Source of the DNA: CAVTWD01 sp963738325
GTDB lineage: Bacteria > Actinomycetota > Acidimicrobiia > Acidimicrobiales > Ilumatobacteraceae
Length of the DNA stretch: 64,000 bases
Direction: 5' to 3'
Assembly (NCBI GenBank): GCA_963738325.1
Contig: CAVTWD010000017.1
Coordinates: 558,001-622,000, forward strand
Part shown: in pieces, positions 18,711 to 27,325 of the stretch
Numbering within the stretch: position 1 is the first letter of the stretch
Layout: the number at the start of each line of letters is the position of its first letter
Made by a program: the position numbers and the translations under genes
Notes under the pieces: generated by a model
The model's input: the letters and a program-made list of their open reading frames with translations, nothing else
Told to the model about the DNA's origin: nothing
The model's database searches: none

Positions 18711-19532
18711 CTACCAGTCCTGGGCGGCGAGTAGCAGCGCGGCGAGCGGCTCGAGCGCGGCCATGAGCTCGTCGAGCTCGCCCGGCTCGAGGCTCTCGTA
18801 GGGCTTCGCCGCGAGATCGTCGGTGACCCCCTCGACGCGCTGTTTGACGGCGCGACCCTGTTCGCTGAGCCAACCGTCATCGCCGATCAGGCCGCGATCG
18901 CGCATTCCGTCGATCACGGCGGCGAGCTGCGCTGCCGGGAGGTGGTGGATGCGTCCGAACTTCTCCGCGGGCATGCCCAGGTCGAGGGCGAACAGGACGT
19001 GAGCCTCGAGGCCGCCGACACCCTCGATCATCAGGGCTGCGATGTGTCCGTCGCCACGGTGCTCGCGCAGCAAGGAAGCGGCATGGAAGAGGCGGGCCAC
19101 CACGTCATCGGGGATCGGGATCGCGCGCAGCGCGGCGTACATCGGCCGGCCCTCGAACGGTGCGCTGGTCGCGGCCTTGGTCAACAGTTCAGCGGCGCGG
19201 GCGAAGCCGGGAGAGTCGACGCGATCGCCGAGGATCCGCCGCAACGCCTTCACGCAGCCCGCCTGGCGAGCGGCGATCGCCGCTTCGGGTGTGGTGGTGC
19301 GCCACACCTTCGGAATGTGTCGGGCCACCTCACCGGGAGCGAAATTGTAGAAGAGCGCGTCCACCACCTCCGCTGTGGCGAGGCCCAGGGGCGCCGCCCG
19401 TCCGGCGAAGTAGGTGTCCCAGTAGTTGGTGAACCCGAGGGCGAACATCGCTTCGTTGGGTTCGTCGGCTGAGTAGGGGATGACACCGATCGGCTCGACC
19501 AGCTCGAACATCCGGCGTGCCATCGAGTTCAT
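18711..19532 (-). CDS. SCO6745-like protein
   Basis: A 273-residue protein from ATG 19532, with GGAGG nine bases upstream. It reads MARRMFELVEPIGVIPYSA, then GFTNYWDTYFAGRAAPLG and ALFYNFAPGEVARHIP, matching actinobacterial proteins known as the SCO6745 family. The protein is mostly alpha-helical with no membrane segment, and the last third looks like a winged-helix region (AAVIDGMRDRGLIGDDGWL). Its function has not been established. It stands alone on the minus strand. Confidence 0.75.
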   Translation of the reverse strand: MNSMARRMFELVEPIGVIPYSADEPNEAMFALGFTNYWDTYFAGRAAPLGLATAEVVDALFYNFAPGEVARHIPKVWRTTTPEAAIAARQAGCVKALRRILGDRVDSPGFARAAELLTKAATSAPFEGRPMYAALRAIPIPDDVVARLFHAASLLREHRGDGHIAALMIEGVGGLEAHVLFALDLGMPAEKFGRIHHLPAAQLAAVIDGMRDRGLIGDDGWLSEQGRAVKQRVEGVTDDLAAKPYESLEPGELDELMAALEPLAALLLAAQDW

Positions 19533-19779
19533 GGTGCACATCCTCCTGCTGCAGCCCCGGCACGCCTAGCGGACAGTCACGATCAGTTGGACGGTTGCGC
19601 GCAGCCAATCTCATCGCACGACGACGACCGACGGTTCACCTGGAGGTCGCTGTCAAGCGGCGCGCACTCCCGGCGTTTGGTGCTACTCGGTTGGCAGCTC
19701 GCGGCGCGCGCGTCATGGGACATCGTTCGGTACGCGCTTCGCGTAATCGAAGGACAACCGATCGCCGATTGTTCGGTCG

Positions 19780-20160
19780 CGCACCTTGGGCGGGCCTTGG
19801 CCTTGAACGTGGGCCGACCGCTCGAGTCGGCGACGCCGGGGGAGGCGAGTTCAATGAAGCGCTGGGCGCCGGCGTCCATCGGCGAGACGATGGTCTGCAT
19901 GCGTCGGTGATCGGCGTCCCGTTGTCCCTCGGTGGAGGGACGATCGAAGGCGCGCTGATCACGGCGTCGGAGCCGTCCACGGTGCTGACGATGGCGGCCG
20001 GGTCGTCGAGTTCGCGCTGGATCGCTGTGAGGTCGGGATCGGTGCGGTGGTCTTGGTGGGATCGGGGACGTACGCGTTGACGGTGTGGCCTTTGGCGAGG
20101 GGCTGGTCGAGGACGAGACGACTGATCTTGCCGGTAGGCGGAGCTGGCGATGTGCAGGCG
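19780..20160 (-). pseudogene. NAD(P)H-binding (SDR/NmrA-like) protein remnant
   Basis: Pieces of one protein occur in three frames: TGKISRLVLDQPLAKGHTVN near 20150-20080, DLTAIQRELDDPAAIVSTVD and GSDAVISA near 20030-19960, and MDAGAQRFIELASPGVADS near 19885. They match the atypical SDR family that starts with a GATGxxG nucleotide-binding loop, where the loop itself is already degraded. Frameshifts break it at least twice, and the C-terminus is lost. No product is expected. Confidence 0.55.
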
Positions 20161-20218
20161 TTCCTCCGGCGTCATGGGTGCCAGGCGGCGGGGGCGTCGG
20201 CGGCGGGGAAGGTCCGAG

Positions 20219-21261
20219 TCAGGGTTGCTCGAGCTCCTTGCGGATCTGGGGGAGGACTTCGGTGCCGAGGAGCTCGATGCCTTTGAGCGCCGTTGATTGG
20301 GGCATGCCGCCGACGTCCATCTGGAGGATCTGGCGGCTGTGGCCGAGGAGCTCGTGGAGGTGGATGATGCGGTCGGCGGTCTCGTTGGGCCCGCCGACGA
20401 ACACTATGCCGCCGGGTTCGTAGGCGGCGGCGCGGGCGGAGCGGGGTGGAGCGGCGCGGCCGAGCTCGGCCATGCCTTCTTCGAACATGCGGCCCTCGTA
20501 TGCGAGGTAGGTCGACTTGGCGAGCTTGTCGTTGTCGGCGACGAAGCCGTGGACGGCGACGGCGATGTCGGCTTCCTCGGCGGGGTGGCCGACCTGGGCC
20601 CAGGCATCGCGGTAGGCGTGGCCGTAGTGGGCCCAGTGTTCGGGGGTGCCGCCGAGGATGCCGAGGAACATCGGCAGGCCGAGCTCGACGGCACGAAGCA
20701 CTGACTCGGGGCTGCCGCCGGTGCCGAGCCAGATCCGCGGAGGCGTGTCCGGGCGGGGCACGATGAGCCGTGTCGTCGAGTGGCCTCCGCCGATGGGGGC
20801 CGCTCCAGGTGACCCGCTCGTGATCGTTGACCTCGACCAGCAGGTCGAGCTTGGAGCGCGCACAGCATGTCGTAGTCGCGCTCGTCGTAGTCGAAGAGCG
20901 GGAAGGTGATCGACGATGAGCCGCGGCCGGCGACGACCTCGATGCGCCCGGGGGCGATCGCGGCGGCAGTCGCGGGCTGTTCGTAGACGCGGATGGGTTC
21001 GTCTGTGGACAGCACCGTGACCGTGGTGCCGAGCCCGATGTCGTGGGTCGACGCGGCGGCGGCGTTGACGAGCGAGGTCGGGGAGGAGAGCGGCATCGAG
21101 CGGGTGTGGTGCTCGCCGAAGCCGAAGAAGTCGAGGCCGACCTCTTCGGCGACGTGCACGGCCTTGAGTACGTCGCGGATCGCTTGCGCGGTGGCGCCGT
21201 GCCTCCCGTCGGCGGTGCGTGGGGTGTTGGCGAAGGAGTAGACGCCGAGTTCGAAGGTCAT
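20219..21261 (-). pseudogene. LLM-class flavin-dependent oxidoreductase, frameshifted
   Basis: From ATG 21261: FELGVYSFANTPRTADGRHG, then EEVGLDFFGFGEHHTRSMPL and GLGTTVTVLSTDEPIRVYEQ, the luciferase-like TIM barrel of F420- or FMN-dependent enzymes. At about 20860 the frame changes (SKLDLLVEVNDHERVTWSG in a second frame) and returns near 20790 to a third frame that carries PPRIWLGTGGSPESVLRAVE to the end. Length (about 347 residues) fits. Its start overlaps the stop of the upstream gene (ATGA), so it was part of an operon with 21258-22072. Confidence 0.72.
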
Positions 21262-22072
21262 CGTGCAGAGTCCTTGGTGGGAGAGCAGTCGTGGCTGTCG
21301 GTCATGGCCCGGTACGTGGCCCCGAGCCGGTCGAGGACGGCGGGGTCGCCGTCGAGTGGTGGGGTGTTGGCTGGGTCGAGGCATCCGTAGACGAGGCGGG
21401 CGAACGCCTCGGCGGGCAGCTCGACGTCACCGGGGAGGGTCGGGTTCGCCGACGGTGCGATGGTGACGCCGTCGGCCGTGAGCTCCACGGTGAAGCACCG
21501 GTCGGGATCGGTAGTCCGAACGGTGAGCGTCGCCGGGTCGCCTGCGGTGGGTCGGGCGGTATAACGGCCGACGAGCTCGAGGTTGTCCACGACGAGCGCC
21601 GCGACCGCGATGGGGATCGTGGCCGTGTTCCCGAGGGCGACGTCGATGTCCCAGCTGTGGAAGGCGTGCTCGTTGAGTCGGAGGCGACGAAGCCGTCGAA
21701 GTCGAAGCTGAGCGGCCCCATCTGGAACGTGAAGGAGTCTCGTTCGACTGTGCTGAGCGCTTCGAGCCTGGCGAGGAACGCAGTGTCGGCGTCGAGCCCG
21801 ACGTCGACCTGGGCGCGGGGGGTCTTGGCGTTCCAGTCGTCCCAGATCTGTGGTGCGAACTCGTCGGCGGTGGTGCTGCCCGCGAGCTGGTCCTCGAGGC
21901 GACGTCGGAGGATGACGGCACCGGAGCCAAGGTGTGACATCACCTGGGCGATCGTCCACTCGGTCGGATACGCCGCCTTGATGATCGCGTCGTCGTCGAG
22001 TGGTTCGACGATGGCATGGAGTCGGCGGACCGATGTTCGCAGGGCATCCAGGTTGGTGGTCGGGGCGCTCAT
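21258..22072 (-). pseudogene. Maleylpyruvate isomerase-type (DinB-like) protein, one frameshift
   Basis: From ATG 22072: LRTSVRRLHAIVEPLDDD and EWTIAQVMSHLGSGAVILRR, the N-terminal mycothiol-dependent maleylpyruvate isomerase fold with its conserved His. A base is missing about 21684, after FDGFVAS, and the protein continues in the next frame with NEHAFHSWDIDVAL, whose HSWD is the second typical motif, to the stop at 21258. It is divergent from the TetR gene across a large palindrome, so this operon is probably its target. Confidence 0.7.
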
Positions 22073-22120
22073 GACATGCCTTCGGTCGTGTCGGCATCGG
22101 ACGAGCCGTTCGTGGGGCCG

Positions 22121-22166
22121 CAACCTAGCCAGAAGTGGGGGATAATCCCCACTTCATGCTAGGTTG
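22121..22166. promoter_or_regulatory. Nested palindromic operator for the TetR regulator
   Basis: Two concentric perfect inverted repeats share one centre: the outer CAACCTAGC (22121-22129) with GCTAGGTTG (22158-22166), and the inner AAGTGGGG (22133-22140) with CCCCACTT (22147-22154). They sit in the 102-bp divergent region, with the right edge only 8 bases before the TetR start. This is the size and place of a TetR-family operator that would control both directions. Confidence 0.75.
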
Positions 22167-22174
22167 ATTCGAGC

Positions 22175-22825
22175 ATGACGTCGACCTCGCTGCGCTCCGA
22201 CGCCGCCCGCAACCGCGCCGCCCTGGTGGCCGCCGCCCGCGAGGTCATGGCCGAGAGCGGCCTCGAGGCACCGCTGGACGAGATCGCCCGGCGGGCGGGG
22301 ATCGGCAACGCCACCCTGTACCGGCGCTTCCCGCGTCGCGTCGACCTGATCGCGGCGGTGTTCGCCGATCGGATGGCCGACCACGCCCGGGCCGTCGAAT
22401 CGGCGCTCGCAGCCTGCGATCCGTGGGACGGATTCCGCAGCTACATCGAGGCAGCCACCGAGCTCCAGGTCCACGATCGCGGGATCGCAGATCTCATCAC
22501 CATGGACGTCTCGATGGCCTCCGAGATCCAAGAGCTCCGCGATCAGGCCTTCGACGGCCTGGTCGAAGTCATCGAGCGAGCCAAGGCCGCCGGCGCCCTC
22601 CGCGCCGACAGCACTCCCGAGGACATCGTGGTCATCCTGCAGGCAAATGCCGGCTTGGTCACGCGGGCCCACCCCGTGGCGGGCCAGGCGTCGCGGCGGC
22701 TGGTGCATGTTCTGCTCGACGGACTCCGGGCTGACGCCGCCACCGTCGGTCCGACCGCCCCCTCCCCCCGGCGCATGCGTTCCGCGATGCGTGCCCACAG
22801 CCGACGCGCCGGTCTCCTCGAGTAG
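22175..22825 (+). CDS. TetR/AcrR-family transcriptional regulator
   Basis: A 216-residue protein from ATG 22175. The N-terminal HTH is complete: RAALVAAAREVMAESG, PLDEIARRAGIGNATLYRRF, then PRRVDLIAAVFADRMADH, the classic TetR DNA-binding domain. The C-terminal ligand domain is helical and variable. It is divergent from the isomerase/LLM operon and 45 bases upstream of an oxidoreductase gene that it probably also controls. The nested palindrome just upstream is a good candidate for its operator. Ligand is unknown. Confidence 0.9.
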   Translation: MTSTSLRSDAARNRAALVAAAREVMAESGLEAPLDEIARRAGIGNATLYRRFPRRVDLIAAVFADRMADHARAVESALAACDPWDGFRSYIEAATELQVHDRGIADLITMDVSMASEIQELRDQAFDGLVEVIERAKAAGALRADSTPEDIVVILQANAGLVTRAHPVAGQASRRLVHVLLDGLRADAATVGPTAPSPRRMRSAMRAHSRRAGLLE

Positions 22826-22870
22826 CCGTCCCGCACCCCTGACCACCACCCACAGCGACAAGGAGCCCTC

Positions 22871-23803
22871 ATGAAAGCCATCGCCACCACCGACTTCGGT
22901 GCCCCGCCCACCCTCGTCGATGTCCCCACCCCCGAACCCGGCGAAGGCGAGATCCTCGTCCGGGTCTCCGCCAACTCTATCAACGGGTTCGATCTCGCCG
23001 TCGCCAACGGCTACCTCAAGGGGATGATCGAGCACCGGTTCCCGGTCGTGTTGGGCAAGGACTTCGCCGGCACGGTCGAAGCGACAGGACCCGGCGTCGA
23101 CACCCTGCGGGTCGGCGACACCGTCTTCGGTGTGGTCACCAAGGCCGAGCTCGGCGACGGTGGCTTCGGTGAACAAGTCGCCACACCGGCGACGTTCGCC
23201 GCGAGGGTGCCCGACGGACTCGACGTGACGACCGCCGGAGCCCTCGGGCTCGCCGGCACCGCGGCGCTCGACGCCGTCGACGCCGCCGCGCCGAGCAACG
23301 GTGAGACCGTCGTCGTTTCCGGCGCCACTGGCGGCGTCGGGGCCATCGCGACCCAGCTCCGCAAGGCCCGCGGGGCCTACGTCATTGCCACCGCCGGCAC
23401 CGACGACGAGATCGCATTCGTTCGCGATCTCGGGGCAGACGACACCGTCGACTACCGGGGCGACGTCATCGCCGCCGTGAGGGACAAGCGACCCGACGGT
23501 GTCGACGCGGTCCTTCACTTGGCTGGCGACGGCGCTCAGCTCGCAGCCCTGCTCTCGCCCAACGGGCGCTTCGTCTCGACCCTCGGCCTCTCCCCAGACC
23601 AGATCGACCGCGACGACATCACGGTCACTACGCTGATGGCCACGCCTGCCACGCTCACGCTCGACCGGCTCGCGACCGCTGTCGCAGCCGGCACCGTCCG
23701 CGTACCCATCGCCCGGACCTACAACCTCGCGGAGGTCCCCCAAGCCTTCACGGACTTCAGCCGCGGCACGCTCGGCAAGCTCTCCGTCCGCGTCGAGAGC
23801 TGA
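22871..23803 (+). CDS. NADP-dependent MDR oxidoreductase (quinone reductase-like)
   Basis: A 310-residue protein from ATG 22871 after AAGGAG. It has the MDR GroES-like start (MKAIATTDFGAPPTLVDVP), FPVVLGKDFAGTVEATGPG, and the nucleotide loop VVVSGATGGVGAIATQL. Zinc-binding Cys residues are absent, as in zinc-free quinone/enal reductases. It reduces reactive carbonyls or quinones with NADPH in relatives. It follows the TetR gene in the same direction and is likely under its control. The 297 bp downstream up to the RIT element show no clear gene. Confidence 0.88.
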   Translation: MKAIATTDFGAPPTLVDVPTPEPGEGEILVRVSANSINGFDLAVANGYLKGMIEHRFPVVLGKDFAGTVEATGPGVDTLRVGDTVFGVVTKAELGDGGFGEQVATPATFAARVPDGLDVTTAGALGLAGTAALDAVDAAAPSNGETVVVSGATGGVGAIATQLRKARGAYVIATAGTDDEIAFVRDLGADDTVDYRGDVIAAVRDKRPDGVDAVLHLAGDGAQLAALLSPNGRFVSTLGLSPDQIDRDDITVTTLMATPATLTLDRLATAVAAGTVRVPIARTYNLAEVPQAFTDFSRGTLGKLSVRVES

Positions 23804-24100
23804 CAAAGACAAGGAACGACGACCCGTCGACGCTCTGGACCCAGCAGACTTCGACCGCCGCCTGCCGTCGACCTCCCGACCGCGAACCCCGGCCCACGTG
23901 ACCCCGATCGTGGGTCCTCCAACCGATGTCCCACCCGCCCGAACGCCGGGAGGATCGGCCCTCGCTGCAACCCCCTGCGACTTGGGCGCTTGCTACCGCA
24001 AGCACTAGTCCGGGCGTACCTATCGACGGTGCGGCGTGCCGTTCTGGCGCGACAGATCGCTCGACCTCGGCTGGCCGCACGCCGAACGCACCGACCGCCG

Positions 24101-24131
24101 ATTGTTCCGACCTGGTGATTGTTCCGACCTG
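24101..24131 (+). repeat. RIT copy 1 terminal inverted repeat, ritC side
   Basis: The 31-bp end holds two direct copies of ATTGTTCCGACCT (24101-24113, 24118-24130), spaced 17 bp. A third, inverted copy (12 of 13) lies at 24174-24185, across the ritC stop. This is a likely array of recombinase binding sites. Confidence 0.85.
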
Positions 24132-24184
24132 CGCGTCGATCAGCTTGTGCGATCTCAGGATCGTTGGCCGCGGGGTCGGAACAA

Positions 24185-25174
24185 TCAGAGGGCGTCGAGG
24201 AAGGCGAGTAGCGGGTCGGGCGGCTGGTAGCGGCCGGGCGTGGTGCCCGGCGGCGTGACGCGGGCGACTGCTCGCTCCTTCTGGTCCATGTCGGCGTGCA
24301 GGTAGATGTGGGCGGTGGCGATCTGTTCGTGGCCAAGCCAGAGCGCGATGACGGCGACGTCGGTGCCGGCGTGGAGGAGCCGCATGGCGGCGGTGTGCCG
24401 CAAGGTGTGCATGGTGACGTGCTTGTCGCGCAACGACGGGCAGCTGCTGCGGGCGACGGCGAGGTGGCCGGCGAGGCGGCGTTCGATGGCGTCGTGGCTG
24501 AGCCGTGTCCCGGTGCGTGTCGGGAACAGCGGTTCCCACAGCTCGCCAGTGTCCTCGCTGAGCCAGCCGCGCAGCACCGCGACGGTGAGCGTGGTGAGCG
24601 GGGTGGCGCGTTCCTTCCGTCCCTTGCCGATGCAGCGGACGTGTGCGCCGGCCTGGAGGGCGACGTCGCCGCGGGACAGGCTGATGATCTCGGAGATCCG
24701 CAGGCCGGTCTGGACGGCGAGGACGAGCATGGCGTGGTCCCGCCGACCGGCCCAGGTGCTGCGGTCGGGCGCGGTCAGGAGTTTGTCGACCTCGGTGTCG
24801 GTGAGCCAGGTGACGTCTCTGTGCTCGCGGTGCTTGGTCGGGATGGCGAGCACGCGCTGGATGACGGCGGCGTGTTCGGGGTGGTGGAGAGCGGCGTAGC
24901 CGAACAGCGAGTGGATAGCTGCGAGCCGCCAGTTGCGGGTGCGAATCGTGTTGTGCCGGTCGTGTTCGAGATGGTCCAAGAACCCGGCGACGAGCGGCGC
25001 GTCCAAGTCCGCGATGTCGAGCCTCGACGGCGCCTTGCGAGTCCTGGCGGCGGCGAAGCCGAGCAGCAGCCGGAACGTGTCGCGGTAGCCGGCGATGGTG
25101 TGAGGGGAGGCGCGACGTTGCGCCATGAGACGATCGGTGAAGAAGGCCTGTAGCACCGGTGCGAGCGCGGTCAT
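24185..25174 (-). CDS. ritC: RIT tyrosine recombinase C
   Basis: A 329-residue tyrosine recombinase, the last of the trio. The N-terminal domain (HTIAGYRDTFRLLLGFAA) binds the core. The catalytic residues are complete: R159 (TGLRISE), H256 and R259 (HTLRH), H282 (WLGHEQ) and Y291 (HIYLH). The start overlaps the ritB stop by ATGA, so translation is coupled. A unique Pro-rich tail (RVTPPGTTPGRYQPPDP) follows the tyrosine. The sequence is the same as the copy at 50167-51156. Which of the three enzymes cuts which end is not known. Confidence 0.92.
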   Translation of the reverse strand: MTALAPVLQAFFTDRLMAQRRASPHTIAGYRDTFRLLLGFAAARTRKAPSRLDIADLDAPLVAGFLDHLEHDRHNTIRTRNWRLAAIHSLFGYAALHHPEHAAVIQRVLAIPTKHREHRDVTWLTDTEVDKLLTAPDRSTWAGRRDHAMLVLAVQTGLRISEIISLSRGDVALQAGAHVRCIGKGRKERATPLTTLTVAVLRGWLSEDTGELWEPLFPTRTGTRLSHDAIERRLAGHLAVARSSCPSLRDKHVTMHTLRHTAAMRLLHAGTDVAVIALWLGHEQIATAHIYLHADMDQKERAVARVTPPGTTPGRYQPPDPLLAFLDAL

Positions 25175-26091
25175 GATTCGCCTCCCTGGTGCTGTTCGAG
25201 ACGAGCCGCAACCAACTGCATGAGCTCGGGCACCGCAGACAAGTACCAGTAGGTGTTGGCCGGCTCTACGTGGCCGAGATAGGTGGACAGCACCGGCAGC
25301 AGCGCCGAGATGTCGACGCCGTGGCGGTGCGCATCGATGAGTGTGTGCACCGCGAACGCATGCCTCAGATCGTGTATGCGCGGATGAACGGTCTCGGTGC
25401 GCAGCCCAATCCGTTCGGTGGCCTCGCGGAACGCCCGGTGGGCCGCGTGCCGCGAGAGCACGCCCCCGGTGACCGACAGGAAGAACCGATCGACCAGCGG
25501 TCTCGGGCACAGCCGATCGCGGGCTGTTGCATATTCCCGCAGTTCGGCGGTGACTGACGGGTGCAGAGGCACCAGCCGCACACGGTCGAACTTCGCGTGT
25601 CGGACGGTGATCATCCCGTGGACGAGGTCGACCTCCGTGCACCTCAGCGCGACCGCCTCCCCGACGCGCATGCCGGTCGCGGCCAGCAGCCCGAACAAGG
25701 CGAGGCAGGTCGCCGCCCGCAGCGGCGGTTGGAGCCGTTGCGTTGCGGCCAGCACCTCGCCGAGTTGGTCCGGCGTGTAGATGTAGGGTGCCGGCCGCCG
25801 CCGCGGGACGGAGAGCAGACCGGGCGGTGGGACCTGATGAGCTGGGTCGATCGCGTGCAGGTAGCGGGCAAAGCAGCGCACCGCGCTCAGCCGGTAGTCG
25901 ACGCTGATCGGCTTGAGTCCCTCGGGCTGACGGGCCCAGGCGACCGCCAACTCGACGGTCACCATCGTCGCTCCACAGGCCTCGAGGTAGACGACGAAGC
26001 CCGCCAAGAACCTGGCCGCATCAACGAGCTGGAAACCCAACCCCCGGCGCAGCCGCAGGTAATCATCGAGATGCTCGCCCAGCGTGCTCAC
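25171..26091 (-). CDS. ritB: RIT tyrosine recombinase B
   Basis: A 306-residue tyrosine recombinase whose true start is the GTG at 26089-26091, overlapping the ritA stop as GTGA. A longer open frame upstream is only a shadow of ritA. The core-binding part starts LGEHLDDYLRLRRGLGFQLV. The catalytic set is complete: R142 (TGMRVGE), H240 and R243 (IHDLRH), H274 (YLGHVE) and Y283. Residue 101 is Ala here and Thr in the other copy (base 25791). It is the middle gene of the operon. Confidence 0.92.
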   Translation of the reverse strand: MSTLGEHLDDYLRLRRGLGFQLVDAARFLAGFVVYLEACGATMVTVELAVAWARQPEGLKPISVDYRLSAVRCFARYLHAIDPAHQVPPPGLLSVPRRRPAPYIYTPDQLGEVLAATQRLQPPLRAATCLALFGLLAATGMRVGEAVALRCTEVDLVHGMITVRHAKFDRVRLVPLHPSVTAELREYATARDRLCPRPLVDRFFLSVTGGVLSRHAAHRAFREATERIGLRTETVHPRIHDLRHAFAVHTLIDAHRHGVDISALLPVLSTYLGHVEPANTYWYLSAVPELMQLVAARLEQHQGGES

Positions 26092-27002
26092 CGCGCCCCT
26101 CCTGTCGGCCAGGGCCGCGCGATGGTGCGGAGCCGTTCGACGTCGACGCGGGCGTAGACAGCGGTGGAGGCGAGCGACCGGTGCCGCAACACCTGGCCGA
26201 TCTCCCCGAGAGGTGCGCCCGCGCGCAGCATGTCGCTGGCGGCAGTGTGGCGCAGCCGGTGGGCGCGCACCACGCCAAGCCCGGCCCGACGGGCCGCGCT
26301 GGCCACGATCGCGGTCACCCCGCCTCGCCTGATGCCGACAGGGGGAGGTCGCAGGCGCAGGAACACCTCCCGCACCGTGGCGGTGAGCGGCCGGCCCCGG
26401 CACAAGTACGCCACGATCGCCTCGCCAACATCGACGGGCAGCGGCAGCTGATCAACGCGGCCGCCCTTGCCGTGGACCGTGAGCTGACCGGCCTGCCAAT
26501 CGAGATCATCCAGCTGCAGCGTGGCGACTTCGGTGGCCCGCAGCCCGAGCCGCAACATCAACACGATCACCGCGTAGTCGCGTCGACCACTTACCCGCCG
26601 ACGATCACACACCCCCAGCAAGGCCTTCGCTTGCGACGGTGTGATCCCTTGCGGCAAAAGCGACCGTCGCCGCCCCGACACGGGCAGCGCCGCTGCCGAA
26701 AGGTCGTGGTCGACGAGGCCCGTCAGGCAGCAGTAGCGAAGGAACGAACGCAGCGCGCACCCGTAGCGCCGCACCGTCGCCGGCGACCGATGACCGACCT
26801 CGCCGAGCACCGAGCTCGACACGTCAGCCGCAGTCAGCGCGCGCAGCTCGCGTCCACCGAGGCCCGCGAGGAACCTCCGAACCTCGGACACATAGGCCTC
26901 GACGGTCAACTCCGACACGCCGCGCTCGCTGCGCAAGTAGCCGATGAACGCCTCCAACAGAACCTCGGACGGCATCACCGCGCTGGAACCCGATCTGGAC
27001 AT
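26088..27002 (-). CDS. ritA: RIT tyrosine recombinase A
   Basis: A 304-residue tyrosine recombinase, first of the trio. ATG 27002 has a GGAGG-type site (GAAGGAGGC). The catalytic set is complete: R155 (LGLRATE), H248 and R251 (HRLRH), H274 (LRHRS) and Y283 (AVYAR). Residue 285 after the tyrosine is Arg here and His in copy 2 (base 26149). The promoter should lie in the about 110 bp between the start and the repeat end, which also contains one inverted 13-mer (27056-27068), so the recombinase may regulate its own expression. Confidence 0.92.
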   Translation of the reverse strand: MSRSGSSAVMPSEVLLEAFIGYLRSERGVSELTVEAYVSEVRRFLAGLGGRELRALTAADVSSSVLGEVGHRSPATVRRYGCALRSFLRYCCLTGLVDHDLSAAALPVSGRRRSLLPQGITPSQAKALLGVCDRRRVSGRRDYAVIVLMLRLGLRATEVATLQLDDLDWQAGQLTVHGKGGRVDQLPLPVDVGEAIVAYLCRGRPLTATVREVFLRLRPPPVGIRRGGVTAIVASAARRAGLGVVRAHRLRHTAASDMLRAGAPLGEIGQVLRHRSLASTAVYARVDVERLRTIARPWPTGGAR

Positions 27003-27109
27003 GAACTGCCTCCTTCACTCGCAACCAGTGAAGAAGGCATCGGCAGAGCCGCTGGATTGTTCCGACCTGCGCTCGCCCCAACCGCCTACCAACCGGCCGG
27101 AATCACTCC

Positions 27110-27140
27110 CAGGTCGGAACAATCACCAGGTCGGAACAAT
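27110..27140 (-). repeat. RIT copy 1 terminal inverted repeat, ritA side
   Basis: Perfect reverse complement of 24101-24131. The 13-mer appears at 27111-27123 and 27128-27140, plus an inverted copy at 27056-27068, mirroring the other end. Confidence 0.85.
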
Positions 27141-27170
27141 CGGCGTTGTTCCGACCTCGGAACAACGCCG
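27141..27170. repeat. Perfect palindrome abutting RIT copy 1, CC centre
   Basis: A 14-bp arm CGGCGTTGTTCCGA and its complement flank a central CC dinucleotide. Each arm contains a variant of the RIT 13-mer. The same palindrome, with GG in the centre, follows RIT copy 2 at 51241-51270. It is not present on the left side of either element. Confidence 0.85.
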
Positions 27171-27325
27171 AATCGGGCGCTTCGCTTTCGGCCGTCGAGA
27201 TCGCACCGCGACGGCCGGCGATGCCGGCGAGCACCTGACGGTCCAGTTGTTATGGCGCGCTCAGGAACGGCCGAAATCGCACGCCGTGCGGTTGTCGGTA
27301 AACGCGGGATGGACGCGCAGCTGGT

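Larger units (their letters stand above)
24101..27140 (-). mobile_element. RIT (recombinase-in-trio) element, copy 1
   Basis: A 3,040-bp unit with three adjacent, overlapping tyrosine recombinase genes between perfect 31-bp inverted repeats (24101-24131 and 27110-27140). It is the reverse complement of 48201-51240. Only two base differences were found by reading the genes (26149/49192 and 25791/49550). Three adjacent recombinases with coupled frames and terminal inverted repeats are the definition of the known RIT class. Its genes read leftwards. Confidence 0.92.

Noticed and set aside
19583..20175. Functional gene on the minus strand
   Set aside because: The protein matches occur in three frames and lack the nucleotide-binding loop, so it was listed as a remnant.
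25171..26403. Longer RitB start inside RitA
   Set aside because: The first 100 codons are an arginine/proline-rich shadow of ritA; the GTG overlapping the ritA stop is the natural start.
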